NCBI RefSeq assembly: GCF_900129445.1
Contig: NZ_FQVT01000005.1
Coordinates: 206,799 to 270,798 of the forward strand
Reading direction: 5' to 3'
Source: Salegentibacter echinorum
GTDB lineage: Bacteria > Bacteroidota > Bacteroidia > Flavobacteriales > Flavobacteriaceae
DNA length: 64,000 bases
In this document: piece by piece, positions 1 through 7,618 of the stretch
How positions within the stretch are numbered: the stretch's first letter is position 1
Layout of the letters: every line of letters starts with the position of its first letter
Translations under genes and position numbers: made by a program
The notes under the pieces: generated by a model
Database searches by the model: none
What the model was told of the DNA's origin: nothing
The model's input: the letters and a program-made list of their open reading frames with translations, nothing else

Positions 1-1154
1 AATCTAAAGAACTGGGGGAAACTGGAATTCCCGTTATTAAAATTAAGAATATAGTTCCTCCAAATGTAACCTTAGAAGGAGCAGGATATTATACTGGTGA
101 ACTTACAGCCAAACTGAAAAAATACATTCTAAGAAAGAATGATTTCCTCATATCTATGACCGGGTCAACGGTTAATGTTATGAGTTCGGCTGTTGGTAAA
201 ATGGGAAGGTATAGACTTGATGAAATATCACTGTTAAATCAAAGAGCAGGGAAAATTTATATTACAGATAAGGAAAAAGCCGATTTTGAATATTTATGTC
301 ATCTCCTCAATAGATATGAAATACATTACAATTTAGCCTTAAATGCAACCGGAAGTGCAAATCAGGCAAATATTTCCCCAGCCCAAATAAAAAACATCGA
401 TCTAAAACTTCCTCCCTTAGAAGAACAAAAATCCATCGCCTCCATCCTCTCTGCTTTGGATGATAAAATCGAACTTAATCTCCAGATGAACAAAACCCTG
501 GAAGAAATGGCTATGGCTTTATACAAACATTGGTTTGTTGATTTTGGGCCTTTTCAGCGTGGGCAATTTGTAGATTCTGAATTAGGGAAAATTCCGAAGG
601 GTTGGGAAGTAAAAACCTTGAAAGATTTAGGTAATATTTTTTATGGAAAAATGTCAAAAAAGAATCTAAAACAAACGAAAGGTATCCCTATCTATTCTGG
701 ATACAGAAACGTAGGGTTTTATCCTATATCCAATTGTAAAAAGGGTAAAGTAATAGTTGTAGCACGTGGTGTTGGAGGCACTGGTGATGTGAAAATAACT
801 ACGGAAGAATGTTTTTTAACCAATTTATCGATTTGTATCGAGAATAATCTGGAACTAATCGACGACTTAATACTTTTTTTCTCGCTAAAAAGAAAAGGTT
901 TGGATTTTTTGAGAACTGGATCAGCGCAACCTCAAATTACCATTAAAGACTTAAATGATGTCTTACTTCAAATTCCACCAAAAGAAACTCAAAGGCAATT
1001 TTTAAATTTATTTAAACCTCTTTTATTAAACCAAGATTCCAATTATCAAGAAAACCAAACTCTAACATCCTTACGCCACACCCTACTCCCAAAACTCATC
1101 AACGGGGAAGTCCGGGTAAAGGATACGGAAAAAACTTTATCTAAAGTCTTATGA
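1..1154 (+). CDS. hsdS: Type I restriction-modification specificity subunit HsdS (5' end outside window)
   Basis: The frame is open from base 3, so the start lies upstream of the window and the internal ATG at 156 is not the true start. Visible are the end of target-recognition domain 1, a central conserved helix region (LPPLEEQKSIASILSALDDK, about 410-470, then the KHWFVDFGPF signature near 525-550), a second recognition domain, and a distal helix ending in LLPKLINGEVRV. This is the half-repeat architecture of HsdS, which selects the bipartite DNA target for methylation or cleavage. It overlaps hsdR by 4 bp (ATGA), indicating translational coupling. hsdM is expected upstream, outside the window. 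Codons are more AT-rich than in hsdR, as is usual for the fast-diverging specificity gene. Confidence 0.93.
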   Translation, partial: SKELGETGIPVIKIKNIVPPNVTLEGAGYYTGELTAKLKKYILRKNDFLISMTGSTVNVMSSAVGKMGRYRLDEISLLNQRAGKIYITDKEKADFEYLCHLLNRYEIHYNLALNATGSANQANISPAQIKNIDLKLPPLEEQKSIASILSALDDKIELNLQMNKTLEEMAMALYKHWFVDFGPFQRGQFVDSELGKIPKGWEVKTLKDLGNIFYGKMSKKNLKQTKGIPIYSGYRNVGFYPISNCKKGKVIVVARGVGGTGDVKITTEECFLTNLSICIENNLELIDDLILFFSLKRKGLDFLRTGSAQPQITIKDLNDVLLQIPPKETQRQFLNLFKPLLLNQDSNYQENQTLTSLRHTLLPKLINGEVRVKDTEKTLSKVL

Positions 1155-4144
1155 TAGAAATTACGGTTCAAAATGCGGCAATTGAATATCTAAAAGACCT
1201 GGGCTACCGGCACCGGAAGGGAAATTCCTTAGACCGGGACCTTAAAAAGGTAGTCCTGGAAAAGGAGTTGAGGGATTTCCTGGTATCCACCTATCCCGAT
1301 GTTCCGGCTACCGCCATCAATGAAGCCCTGGCCAGTTTCACCCAACATTCGGGGATGGATTTAGACCACCGCAACCGTGATTTTCACCGTAAACTAACCC
1401 AGGGAATTTCGGTTTCCTGGAAAGATAAAAACGGCAAGGAACTGGCCAAACATATCTACCCCATCAATTACCGCGACCCGGAGCAAAACCAATTTATCTG
1501 TTCCGATGAAGTAAAAGTCATCGGCAAAAACAGTCGGCGGGCAGATTTGGTGATCTTTATAAACGGCCTTCCGCTTATCGTTTTTGAATTCAAAAATATG
1601 TTCGATGCCGAGGTTGGCGTAGATAACGCCCACCGGCAAATTGGCCATTACCTGCAGGATATTCCGCAGCTATTCGATTTTAATGCGATAACTATTATTT
1701 CAGACGGAATGCAAAGCCTGCACGGAATGTATAGTTCTTCCCTAAAATGGTTTGCCCCCTGGAAAAGTTTGAGGGGCGATGATATAAAACAGGAAACCGA
1801 GCTTCAGTTGGAAACCTTGCTCAACGGACTTTTCCCAAAAGCCACCCTTTTAAACTACATTCAAAATTTTATTTTCCACGAAGACCACAATGGAAAAATC
1901 CTCAAAAAAGGCGCGAAATATCATCAGTATTGGAGCATTCAAAAAGCGGTGGAAAGTGCGGTAGAAAATATTAAACCTAAGGGTGATGGTCGGCTGGGCG
2001 TAATTTGGCATACGCAAGGCTCGGGAAAAAGTATTTCGATGGCCATCCTAACCGGGATTTTGCGCCAAATGCCCGAAATGAAAAATCCTACAATCGTGAT
2101 CCAGGTAGATCGGTCAGACCTCGACCAGCAGTTATATGAAAATTTTGTATTGGCCAAAGATTTGGTGGGCGATGTACACCACGCCCGCACTACTGAAGAA
2201 TTAAGAAGTTTATTGAGTACAGATGGTGGCGGGGTGGTTTTTACGACCATTGAGAAATTCCGTTTAAAAGATCTGGAAACAGGAAAAGAAACCGCGCACC
2301 CCGTACTTTCAGAAAGATACAACCTTATCGTTATGGCCGATGAAGCACACCGTACCCAATACGGCTTTCACGATGGTGGCTTTGCTCAAAATATAAGACG
2401 CGCGTTGCCCAATGCTTCCTTTATCGGGTTTACCGGTACGCCCTTAGATAGCAAAGATGCCGATACACAATTGGTGTTTGGCCCTACCCTGCACAGCTAT
2501 GATATAGAACAGGCGGTGAAAGATGGCGCCACGGTGCCTATTTATTACGAGCCAAAGATGGTTCCGCTAAATATTAAAGCGGCTTATTCTGCCCAGCTGG
2601 ACGAAATTGAAGACGATGAAGACAATCCTTCAAAGGCGGTTTGGGCTGCCGTAGAAGATGCGGCAGGAGCACAGAGCCGGGTAGAAAAAGTGGCCGGGGA
2701 TATCCTGGAGCATTTCCTGGCAAGAACGGCTACGCTGGAAGGAAAGGCGATGGTGGTTTGTATGAGCAGGCGTAATTGCGTAAAAATGTATGATGCCTTA
2801 ACTGCTTTGGATGGCTGCCCTGAAATCGCGGTGATTATGACCGGAAATATCAGTAATGATCCGCCGGAATGGAATAAGCACATTCGCACCAAAGAGGCTA
2901 TGGAAGCTATTAAAAAACGCTTCCGCAATCCCAAAGACCCATTAAAAATAGTCATAGTACGCGATATGTGGCTTACCGGATTTGATGCGCCAATTATCCA
3001 TACGATGTATGTTGATAAGATTATGAAAGGCCATAATTTGATGCAGGCCATCGCCAGGGTAAACCGTGTGTTTGAAGACAAACCCAGCGGACTGGTAGTT
3101 GACTTTATAGGAATTTCCGGTTACCTGGCAGAAGCTACCAAAAAATATACTTCAGGAGGAGGAAAAGGAAAACCGGCAGTAGATATTGAACTTGCCGTAA
3201 ACTTATGTTTCGAGCAACTCGAAACGGTAAAAGAGCTGATGGGCGGTTTTAGTATGGAGGAAATCGTCCAGCTGGATGACCGCGAAAAGTTGCAGTGGTC
3301 AAAGAAAGTAATTAATGATTTGTTACAGTCTGATCCCGTGACCGACAACTTCCTGCGGGAAGAAAGAAAACTATCGGAATTAGTATCAATGACCAGTTCA
3401 GATAAACGTATATGGGAAATTCAGGATGAGGTGGCGATTATCCAGAAAATAAGGAAAACCATCAGAAAGATTAAGTTTCCGCCCAGGCCGCAACGGGAAA
3501 AGAATGAGCGAATCAAAGACCTTATCAGTAAATCGCTGGAATCCCAGGAAATTGTTGATCTGGCGAAAATGTATGATCTTGATAAGATAGATATCTCCAT
3601 TATCGATGATCGCTTTCAGGCTACCGTAAAAGAAAAAGGGGATGAAAATGTAAAAATCGAGCTTCTGCGACGAATTATCAATGATGAGCTAAAAGTAAGA
3701 ATGCCCAAAAACATTAAAAAAGCCAGGAGACTTCGCGACGAGCTTGAAAAAGTATTGGGCAACTATCATAAAAACAGCCTGGATTCCATAGCAGCGATTA
3801 AGCATCTCCTGGATATAGCCGATGAGTTTCAGCAGGACGATATAAGGACAAAGCAACTCGGTTTAACCGAAGATGAACTGGCCTTTTACGATTTGCTTTC
3901 AGCCAATGAGAAAATTTTGAATAAAGCCGGTCCCATTCAGGATTTAGTTCATAAAGTAGTGAGTTCTGTAAAGAAAAACCTGCAACTGGATTGGACGAAG
4001 AAAGAAGATGCTAGGGCAGCAATACGCCTGGCGGTTAAAAAAGAGCTTAGAGGAAAAGTACCTTTTTCAGAATTGGATAATTTACTAAAAGAAGTGATTG
4101 AGCAAGCCGAGGGGCAGTATAAAGATTGGCCTGTGGAGGCTTAG
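1151..4144 (+). CDS. hsdR: Type I restriction enzyme R subunit HsdR
   Basis: 997 residues, the normal length for HsdR. The ATP-dependent motor and nuclease of a type I restriction complex translocates DNA and cleaves it at a distance from the HsdS target. An N-terminal PD-(D/E)xK nuclease is visible as D132 (RRADLVIF) and E146-F-K148 (VFEFK). The superfamily 2 helicase motifs follow: Walker A HTQGSGKS at 287-294, DEAH at 397-400, GFTGTPL from 426, and QAIARVNR (motif VI) later. The C-terminal third is helical and probably contacts HsdM/HsdS. All catalytic motifs are intact. The start overlaps the hsdS stop by 4 bp. Confidence 0.96.
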   Translation: MIEITVQNAAIEYLKDLGYRHRKGNSLDRDLKKVVLEKELRDFLVSTYPDVPATAINEALASFTQHSGMDLDHRNRDFHRKLTQGISVSWKDKNGKELAKHIYPINYRDPEQNQFICSDEVKVIGKNSRRADLVIFINGLPLIVFEFKNMFDAEVGVDNAHRQIGHYLQDIPQLFDFNAITIISDGMQSLHGMYSSSLKWFAPWKSLRGDDIKQETELQLETLLNGLFPKATLLNYIQNFIFHEDHNGKILKKGAKYHQYWSIQKAVESAVENIKPKGDGRLGVIWHTQGSGKSISMAILTGILRQMPEMKNPTIVIQVDRSDLDQQLYENFVLAKDLVGDVHHARTTEELRSLLSTDGGGVVFTTIEKFRLKDLETGKETAHPVLSERYNLIVMADEAHRTQYGFHDGGFAQNIRRALPNASFIGFTGTPLDSKDADTQLVFGPTLHSYDIEQAVKDGATVPIYYEPKMVPLNIKAAYSAQLDEIEDDEDNPSKAVWAAVEDAAGAQSRVEKVAGDILEHFLARTATLEGKAMVVCMSRRNCVKMYDALTALDGCPEIAVIMTGNISNDPPEWNKHIRTKEAMEAIKKRFRNPKDPLKIVIVRDMWLTGFDAPIIHTMYVDKIMKGHNLMQAIARVNRVFEDKPSGLVVDFIGISGYLAEATKKYTSGGGKGKPAVDIELAVNLCFEQLETVKELMGGFSMEEIVQLDDREKLQWSKKVINDLLQSDPVTDNFLREERKLSELVSMTSSDKRIWEIQDEVAIIQKIRKTIRKIKFPPRPQREKNERIKDLISKSLESQEIVDLAKMYDLDKIDISIIDDRFQATVKEKGDENVKIELLRRIINDELKVRMPKNIKKARRLRDELEKVLGNYHKNSLDSIAAIKHLLDIADEFQQDDIRTKQLGLTEDELAFYDLLSANEKILNKAGPIQDLVHKVVSSVKKNLQLDWTKKEDARAAIRLAVKKELRGKVPFSELDNLLKEVIEQAEGQYKDWPVEA

Positions 4145-4162
4145 AAATAAATTAATTCTATC

Positions 4163-4194
4163 TTGAGAAGTATTAGGAATAAATATTATTTTTG
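4163..4194 (+). promoter_or_regulatory. Predicted promoter of the three-gene toxin-antitoxin-chaperone operon
   Basis: TTG at 4163-4165, 21 bp, then TATTTTTG at 4187-4194, fitting the Bacteroidota TTG-N17-23-TAnnTTTG pattern. Transcription would begin near 4201, just upstream of two tandem palindromic repeats (4203-4251). A second TAnnTTTG match (TATATTTG, 4251-4258) lies downstream, but it has no paired TTG and would leave the first gene without its only good start codon. Confidence 0.5.
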
Positions 4195-4202
4195 AAAATT
4201 AA

Positions 4203-4251
4203 AATTAACTTAAAAGTGAATAAAAATTTTACAATTAACTTATAAGTGAAT
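4203..4251 (+). promoter_or_regulatory. Two tandem 19-bp operator-like repeats with palindromic core
   Basis: AATTAACTTAAAAGTGAAT (4203-4221) and AATTAACTTATAAGTGAAT (4233-4251) differ at one base and start 30 bp apart, close to three helical turns. The core ACTTATAAGT of the second copy is a perfect palindrome. They sit just downstream of the predicted start of transcription and run into the first gene. This is where an autoregulating Xre antitoxin would bind. The binding protein is inferred (4773-5150). Confidence 0.6.
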
Positions 4252-4770
4252 ATATTTGCACATATAAAACCTATAGCAAGATATAGTAAGGTAAGTTATT
4301 ATTCTCTTGTGCTTAATGATAATAGTCTATCCCTGTTTGAAGAATTTGTGGCAGTTCAAACGGAATCAAACAAGAGTAAGCTTAATCATATCCTTTCTTG
4401 GATTAAAATTATAGGAATTAAATATGGTGCACAAATCCATCATTTTAGATCTGAAGCAAAAATTGCAGATACTTCTGCATTACCGCCTAAAGGAGTTAAA
4501 CGAGAACCGGCATACATTGAAAAAGGAAAGAAATCCAGTAATATGCTTAGGTTATACACTTTCAGGCTTAATGAAAACGTTGTATTTTTATTCAATGGAG
4601 ACCTTAAAACATCCCGTTATGCTCAAGATTGTCCAAATGTATCACCCCACTTCCATTTGGCAAATAAATTAACCGCTGCAATACAAGATGCATTAGAAGA
4701 GAAAGAAATCCGATGGATTGATGACTTCACACAAATTGAATTTGAACAAGATTTTAAACTAGAGCTTTGA
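4246..4770 (+). CDS. Putative toxin of a type II toxin-antitoxin system (RelE/HigB-like)
   Basis: 174 residues from a GTG start at 4246. The next in-frame start candidate, GTG 4309, would shorten it by 21 residues. The half around residues 95-155 (LRLYTFRLNENVVFLFNGD...AQDCPNVSPHF) resembles the core strands of RelE/ParE/HigB-type toxins, which cut or block mRNA translation. I recognise the pattern, not a specific family. Context supports it: an Xre-type HTH gene starts 2 bp after its stop and a SecB-like gene follows, all overlapping or abutting, behind a promoter with duplicated operators. It could instead be an uncharacterised partner of the HTH protein. Base composition is AT-rich, unlike hsdR. 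Confidence 0.5.
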   Translation: MNIFAHIKPIARYSKVSYYSLVLNDNSLSLFEEFVAVQTESNKSKLNHILSWIKIIGIKYGAQIHHFRSEAKIADTSALPPKGVKREPAYIEKGKKSSNMLRLYTFRLNENVVFLFNGDLKTSRYAQDCPNVSPHFHLANKLTAAIQDALEEKEIRWIDDFTQIEFEQDFKLEL

Positions 4771-4772
4771 TT

Positions 4773-5150
4773 ATGACTTTTCCTAAGAATAATATTATTG
4801 ATAACTGGTTAGAAGAGAACGGTGATCCGGAAATAGAAAAGTTGACAGAACGTAATCTGGCAATTTCTAATAAAGTCCAGGTCATTTTAAACCAAAGAGG
4901 TATTAAGCAAAAAGAGTTTGCTGCAATGTTGAATAAAAAACCTTCCGAGGTTTCTAAATGGTTATCTGGCCTGCATAATCTAACCTTAAAAAGTATTATC
5001 AAAATGGAAGTTGCTTTAGATATAGACCTAATAAGCATTGAACCGGTAACAGAGTATAAATATGTGTATTTAGGATCTGTAAAGGGTGATGGTTTGGAAG
5101 AAGATATTAATAATTATGAGGAAAACTCAGAATATCAAGATGCAATATAA
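4773..5150 (+). CDS. Xre-family HTH antitoxin/transcriptional regulator
   Basis: 125 residues from the ATG at 4773, two bases after the upstream stop. A TTG at 4767 is an alternative that would overlap. Residues about 30-85 form a Cro/CI-type helix-turn-helix (IKQKEFAAMLNKKPSEVSKW for the second and recognition helices), followed by an acidic, poorly structured tail of about 35 residues (EEDINNYEENSEYQ). In HigA-like antitoxins the HTH binds the operon's own operator, while flexible ends bind the toxin or, in toxin-antitoxin-chaperone operons, the chaperone. The stop codon overlaps the next ATG (TAATG), so the chaperone-like gene is translationally coupled. Confidence 0.72.
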   Translation: MTFPKNNIIDNWLEENGDPEIEKLTERNLAISNKVQVILNQRGIKQKEFAAMLNKKPSEVSKWLSGLHNLTLKSIIKMEVALDIDLISIEPVTEYKYVYLGSVKGDGLEEDINNYEENSEYQDAI

Positions 5151-5599
5151 TGAGTAAGAACGCTCCTATAATTCCGGAGGAAATCGAGCTTTTCCATGTA
5201 GAGATTTTAAATAGTAAGATCAAAGAAGGGAAAAAACCTCAGAATCCATCTTACGATATTGATGTAGCTCATGAAACTGCTCATAATTTAAAAGATGAAA
5301 GGATTAGAATAAAACTATTAATAAATTTATCTGATCAGCAAAAAAAAGAAGACGGAAATCAGTTGGACTTGGAAATAGATTTTCATTTCAAAATACAAAA
5401 TTTGAAAAATTTCTATGATATTATAGAAGATAATACGCCGCGCTTTTCCGGAAACTTAATCGCTACTTTATTAGGTATTAGTTTTTCAACGGCTAGAGGA
5501 ATGCTTTATGAGCGCCTGGCCAGTACAAATTTTCAGGGTGTGATACTTCCAGTAATTTCACCAATAAAAATGTTAGGTACTAAGCGTAACGGAGAATAA
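5150..5599 (+). CDS. SecB-like chaperone, third gene of a putative toxin-antitoxin-chaperone operon
   Basis: 149 residues, about SecB length. The C-terminal part (FSTARGMLYERLASTNFQG, then VILPVISPIKML) aligns by eye with the E. coli SecB segment with FPYAR, SRGTFP and LAPVNF. Before it comes an alternating strand pattern with an acidic linker (LDLEIDFHFKIQNL), as in the SecB beta-sheet. Established knowledge: some type II systems carry a dedicated SecB-like chaperone that folds the antitoxin and links toxin control to protein export. The 1-bp overlap with an HTH gene behind a toxin-like gene matches that gene order. The SecB assignment rests on motif resemblance only. The alternative is an unrelated small cytosolic protein. 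Confidence 0.58.
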   Translation: MSKNAPIIPEEIELFHVEILNSKIKEGKKPQNPSYDIDVAHETAHNLKDERIRIKLLINLSDQQKKEDGNQLDLEIDFHFKIQNLKNFYDIIEDNTPRFSGNLIATLLGISFSTARGMLYERLASTNFQGVILPVISPIKMLGTKRNGE

Positions 5600-5681
5600 C
5601 AATAATTTCCAAACGATTATAGGACTGCACATTTTACCAGCAGATTATTTTCTAAATTATAGTGAAAGAATTTAAAATATA

Positions 5682-5735
5682 ATATTTGGGGAATACAATC
5701 CCTAAAAATCATTATATTTGGGGAATACAATCCCT
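5682..5735 (+). promoter_or_regulatory. Duplicated 22-bp operator overlapping the promoter of the ATPase gene
   Basis: Two identical 22-bp copies (5682-5703 and 5714-5735) share the core TTTGGGGAATACAATCCC, which has GGG/CCC dyad symmetry, and start 32 bp apart (three helical turns). The second copy begins one base inside TATATTTG (5713-5720), a perfect TAnnTTTG -7 element. The TTTG of the first copy lies 24 bp upstream in the -33 position. Transcription would start near 5727, giving a leader of about 13 nt before the ATG at 5740. A repressor on both copies would cover the entire promoter. Confidence 0.65.
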
Positions 5736-5739
5736 GAAT

Positions 5740-6855
5740 ATGATTAACAGAGTATTAGAAAGTAACATCAAAAACCGATTTGGAACAGGTAAAGCGATTT
5801 TCTTAATTGGTCCCAGACAAGTTGGCAAAACTACACTTTTTAATAAATTATTGAAAGGGGAAGAATATCTTTTCTTAAATGGAGATGATCCAACCGTTAG
5901 AAAACTCCTATCAAACCCCAACTTAGAACAACTCAAAAATATAATTGGGAGTCATAATACCGTTTTTATAGATGAAGCCCAGCGTATAGATAATATTGGG
6001 CTTACACTTAAGTTGATCACAGATCAATTAAAATCAGTTCAACTACTGGTTAGCGGCTCATCTGCCTTCGAATTAAACAATCAAACTCAAGAGCCTCTAA
6101 CTGGCCGAAAATGGGAATACCAGTTGTATCCTATTTCCTGGGGAGAGTTTGAATCTAATGTAGGATTTCTTAAAGCAGAACAGCAATTGGAACTAAGAGT
6201 AATATACGGGATGTACCCTGATGTGATTAATAATTTCGGAGAAGAAAAGGATATTTTAAAGCAATTAACCGATAGCTATTTATATAAAGATATTCTGAGT
6301 TATGGCGGAATTCGTAAACCAGAGGTTTTAGAAAAATTACTGCGGGCTCTTGCTTTTCAAATTGGCAGTGAAGTTAGTTATAACGAATTAGCTCAATTAC
6401 TGGGTATCGATAAAAAAACCGTAGCAACTTATATAGATCTTCTTTGCCAGGCGTTTGTAATATTTAAACTTACAAGCTTCAGTAAGAATTTACGGAATGA
6501 AATAAAAACCAATCAAAAAATATACTTTTATGATACCGGTGTTAGAAATATGATAGTTGGCGATTTAAGTCCAATGAATGATAGGCAGGATAAAGGTAAC
6601 TTATGGGAAAATTTTTTAATTTCTGAGCGTCTAAAATACCGGGCTTACAATAACTCTTTAGCTAAAGGATATTTTTGGAGAACTGTACAGCAACAGGAAA
6701 TTGATTATATTGAAGAGGAAGCGGGAAAATTGAAAGGTTTTGAAATTAAATGGAATCCAAAAAATAAGGTGAAAATTCCAAAGACTTTTCTAGAAGCTTA
6801 CGATGCCAAGGTAAATATCATTAACAGAGATAATTTTAGGGAGTTTTTGAAGTAA
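5740..6855 (+). CDS. AAA-type ATPase with C-terminal DUF4143-like domain
   Basis: 371 residues from the ATG at 5740. A TTG at 5686 is in frame but lies inside the operator repeats. Walker A is GPRQVGKTT (24-32) and Walker B is VFIDEAQ (75-81). SGSSAFEL is a sensor-1-like segment. The middle contains a winged-helix region (SYNELAQLLGIDKKTVATYI), and the C-terminal part (FYDTGVRNM, LWENFLISERLK, EIDYIEE, FEIKWNPK) has the DUF4143 layout with a PD-(D/E)xK-like E-I-D...E-x-K pattern. These ATPases are common solitary genes in Bacteroidota with no settled function; a role in DNA binding or mobile-element biology is inference. The gene stands alone behind its own operator-promoter, next to restriction and toxin-antitoxin genes. 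Confidence 0.85.
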   Translation: MINRVLESNIKNRFGTGKAIFLIGPRQVGKTTLFNKLLKGEEYLFLNGDDPTVRKLLSNPNLEQLKNIIGSHNTVFIDEAQRIDNIGLTLKLITDQLKSVQLLVSGSSAFELNNQTQEPLTGRKWEYQLYPISWGEFESNVGFLKAEQQLELRVIYGMYPDVINNFGEEKDILKQLTDSYLYKDILSYGGIRKPEVLEKLLRALAFQIGSEVSYNELAQLLGIDKKTVATYIDLLCQAFVIFKLTSFSKNLRNEIKTNQKIYFYDTGVRNMIVGDLSPMNDRQDKGNLWENFLISERLKYRAYNNSLAKGYFWRTVQQQEIDYIEEEAGKLKGFEIKWNPKNKVKIPKTFLEAYDAKVNIINRDNFREFLK

Positions 6856-7618
6856 AACTTTGATGTAAAGTAACATTCACTCGCTTTATCTTGTAGTACT
6901 GTCAGGTTTCTTAAACCAGGCCTTAGTAATCTTTACCGCCCAATTGTTTATTTTAATGCAATTTGGTATAGATTACTATAAAATCCAGGCTCATGAATAG
7001 TTAAACTTTAGTTAAAGGTGTCTAATTCGGGAGCACTCCAAAATGGTCTATGCGAAAGGCTCTAAAAACGCAGGCTAAGCCAAATTTAAAGTACTCCCAC
7101 CTCGAGTACCACCAGGCTAAGCCGACTTTAACGAGTCGGCTTTTTTATTTTAGGTACAACCTTCAAGTGTTTTTTCAAATCATTCTCAAAAGCTGTGGCT
7201 AGATGAAAGTTGCGGTCTATCTAAAAATTATAACTCCTGTTCAAATAGCAATGATTAAAATTAACCAGGATATCATAACAGCAATTTAGTTAAGAAAGAA
7301 GGTAATATAAGTACAAACTACATAAAAGGTAGATCTGGCGCTTTTTTGAAAAACCGATACCGCGATTCCTGAATAAAACCGGTGTTGTAGTATAGACCGG
7401 ATTTTTTGTTGAATTCTCAACCCTCTGGGCAGGATTCAGCAATTAAATTCAGAACTATCACTCTTACTCCCACCTTGCTCCTCATAAATTCAAGGCGTTT
7501 ACCGAAGAACCCCTTACTCCTTTCCCATAGTTAATACCGCGCACCTCAGACAGTTCCCGGTAGGTTTTTATCTTTTTTAACATTATTTGAATATATAATT
7601 TTTAATTTAGAAATAACT
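6856..7618. other. 763-bp non-coding stretch with one strong terminator and structured segments
   Basis: No convincing gene. Features seen: a 6-bp hairpin GTACTC/GAGTAC (about 7091-7109), two copies of CAGGCTAAGCC (about 7070-7080 and 7113-7123), the terminator at 7119-7147, and a weaker hairpin CCGGT/ACCGG followed by T6 near 7379-7406. A 33-codon minus-strand reading frame at 7482-7583 looks protein-like (KTYRELSEVRG) but is too short to call. On the minus strand near 6860-6960 there is a short peptide-like end (NNWAVKITKAWFKKPD) without a start, possibly the stump of a lost gene. Confidence 0.5.
7119..7147 (+). terminator. Rho-independent terminator without an adjacent gene
   Basis: A perfect 9-bp stem, AAGCCGACT (7119-7127) and AGTCGGCTT (7134-7142), with loop TTAACG, followed by T-rich sequence. 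It lies 264 bp after the ATPase stop, so it either ends a long ATPase transcript or ends an unrecognised small RNA in 6990-7118. Confidence 0.8.

Noticed and set aside
5686..5739. Longer start (TTG 5686) for the DUF4143 ATPase
   Set aside because: It would translate through both operator repeats and the -7 element; ATG 5740 fits the family start.
7070..7123. tRNA or tmRNA 3' end suggested by GAGTACCACCAGG
   Set aside because: No acceptor stem or T-arm can be built; the match to a CCA end is fortuitous.
7482..7583. Minus-strand ATG-started ORF of 33 codons that looks protein-like
   Set aside because: Too short and unsupported by context. Mentioned only in the intergenic description.
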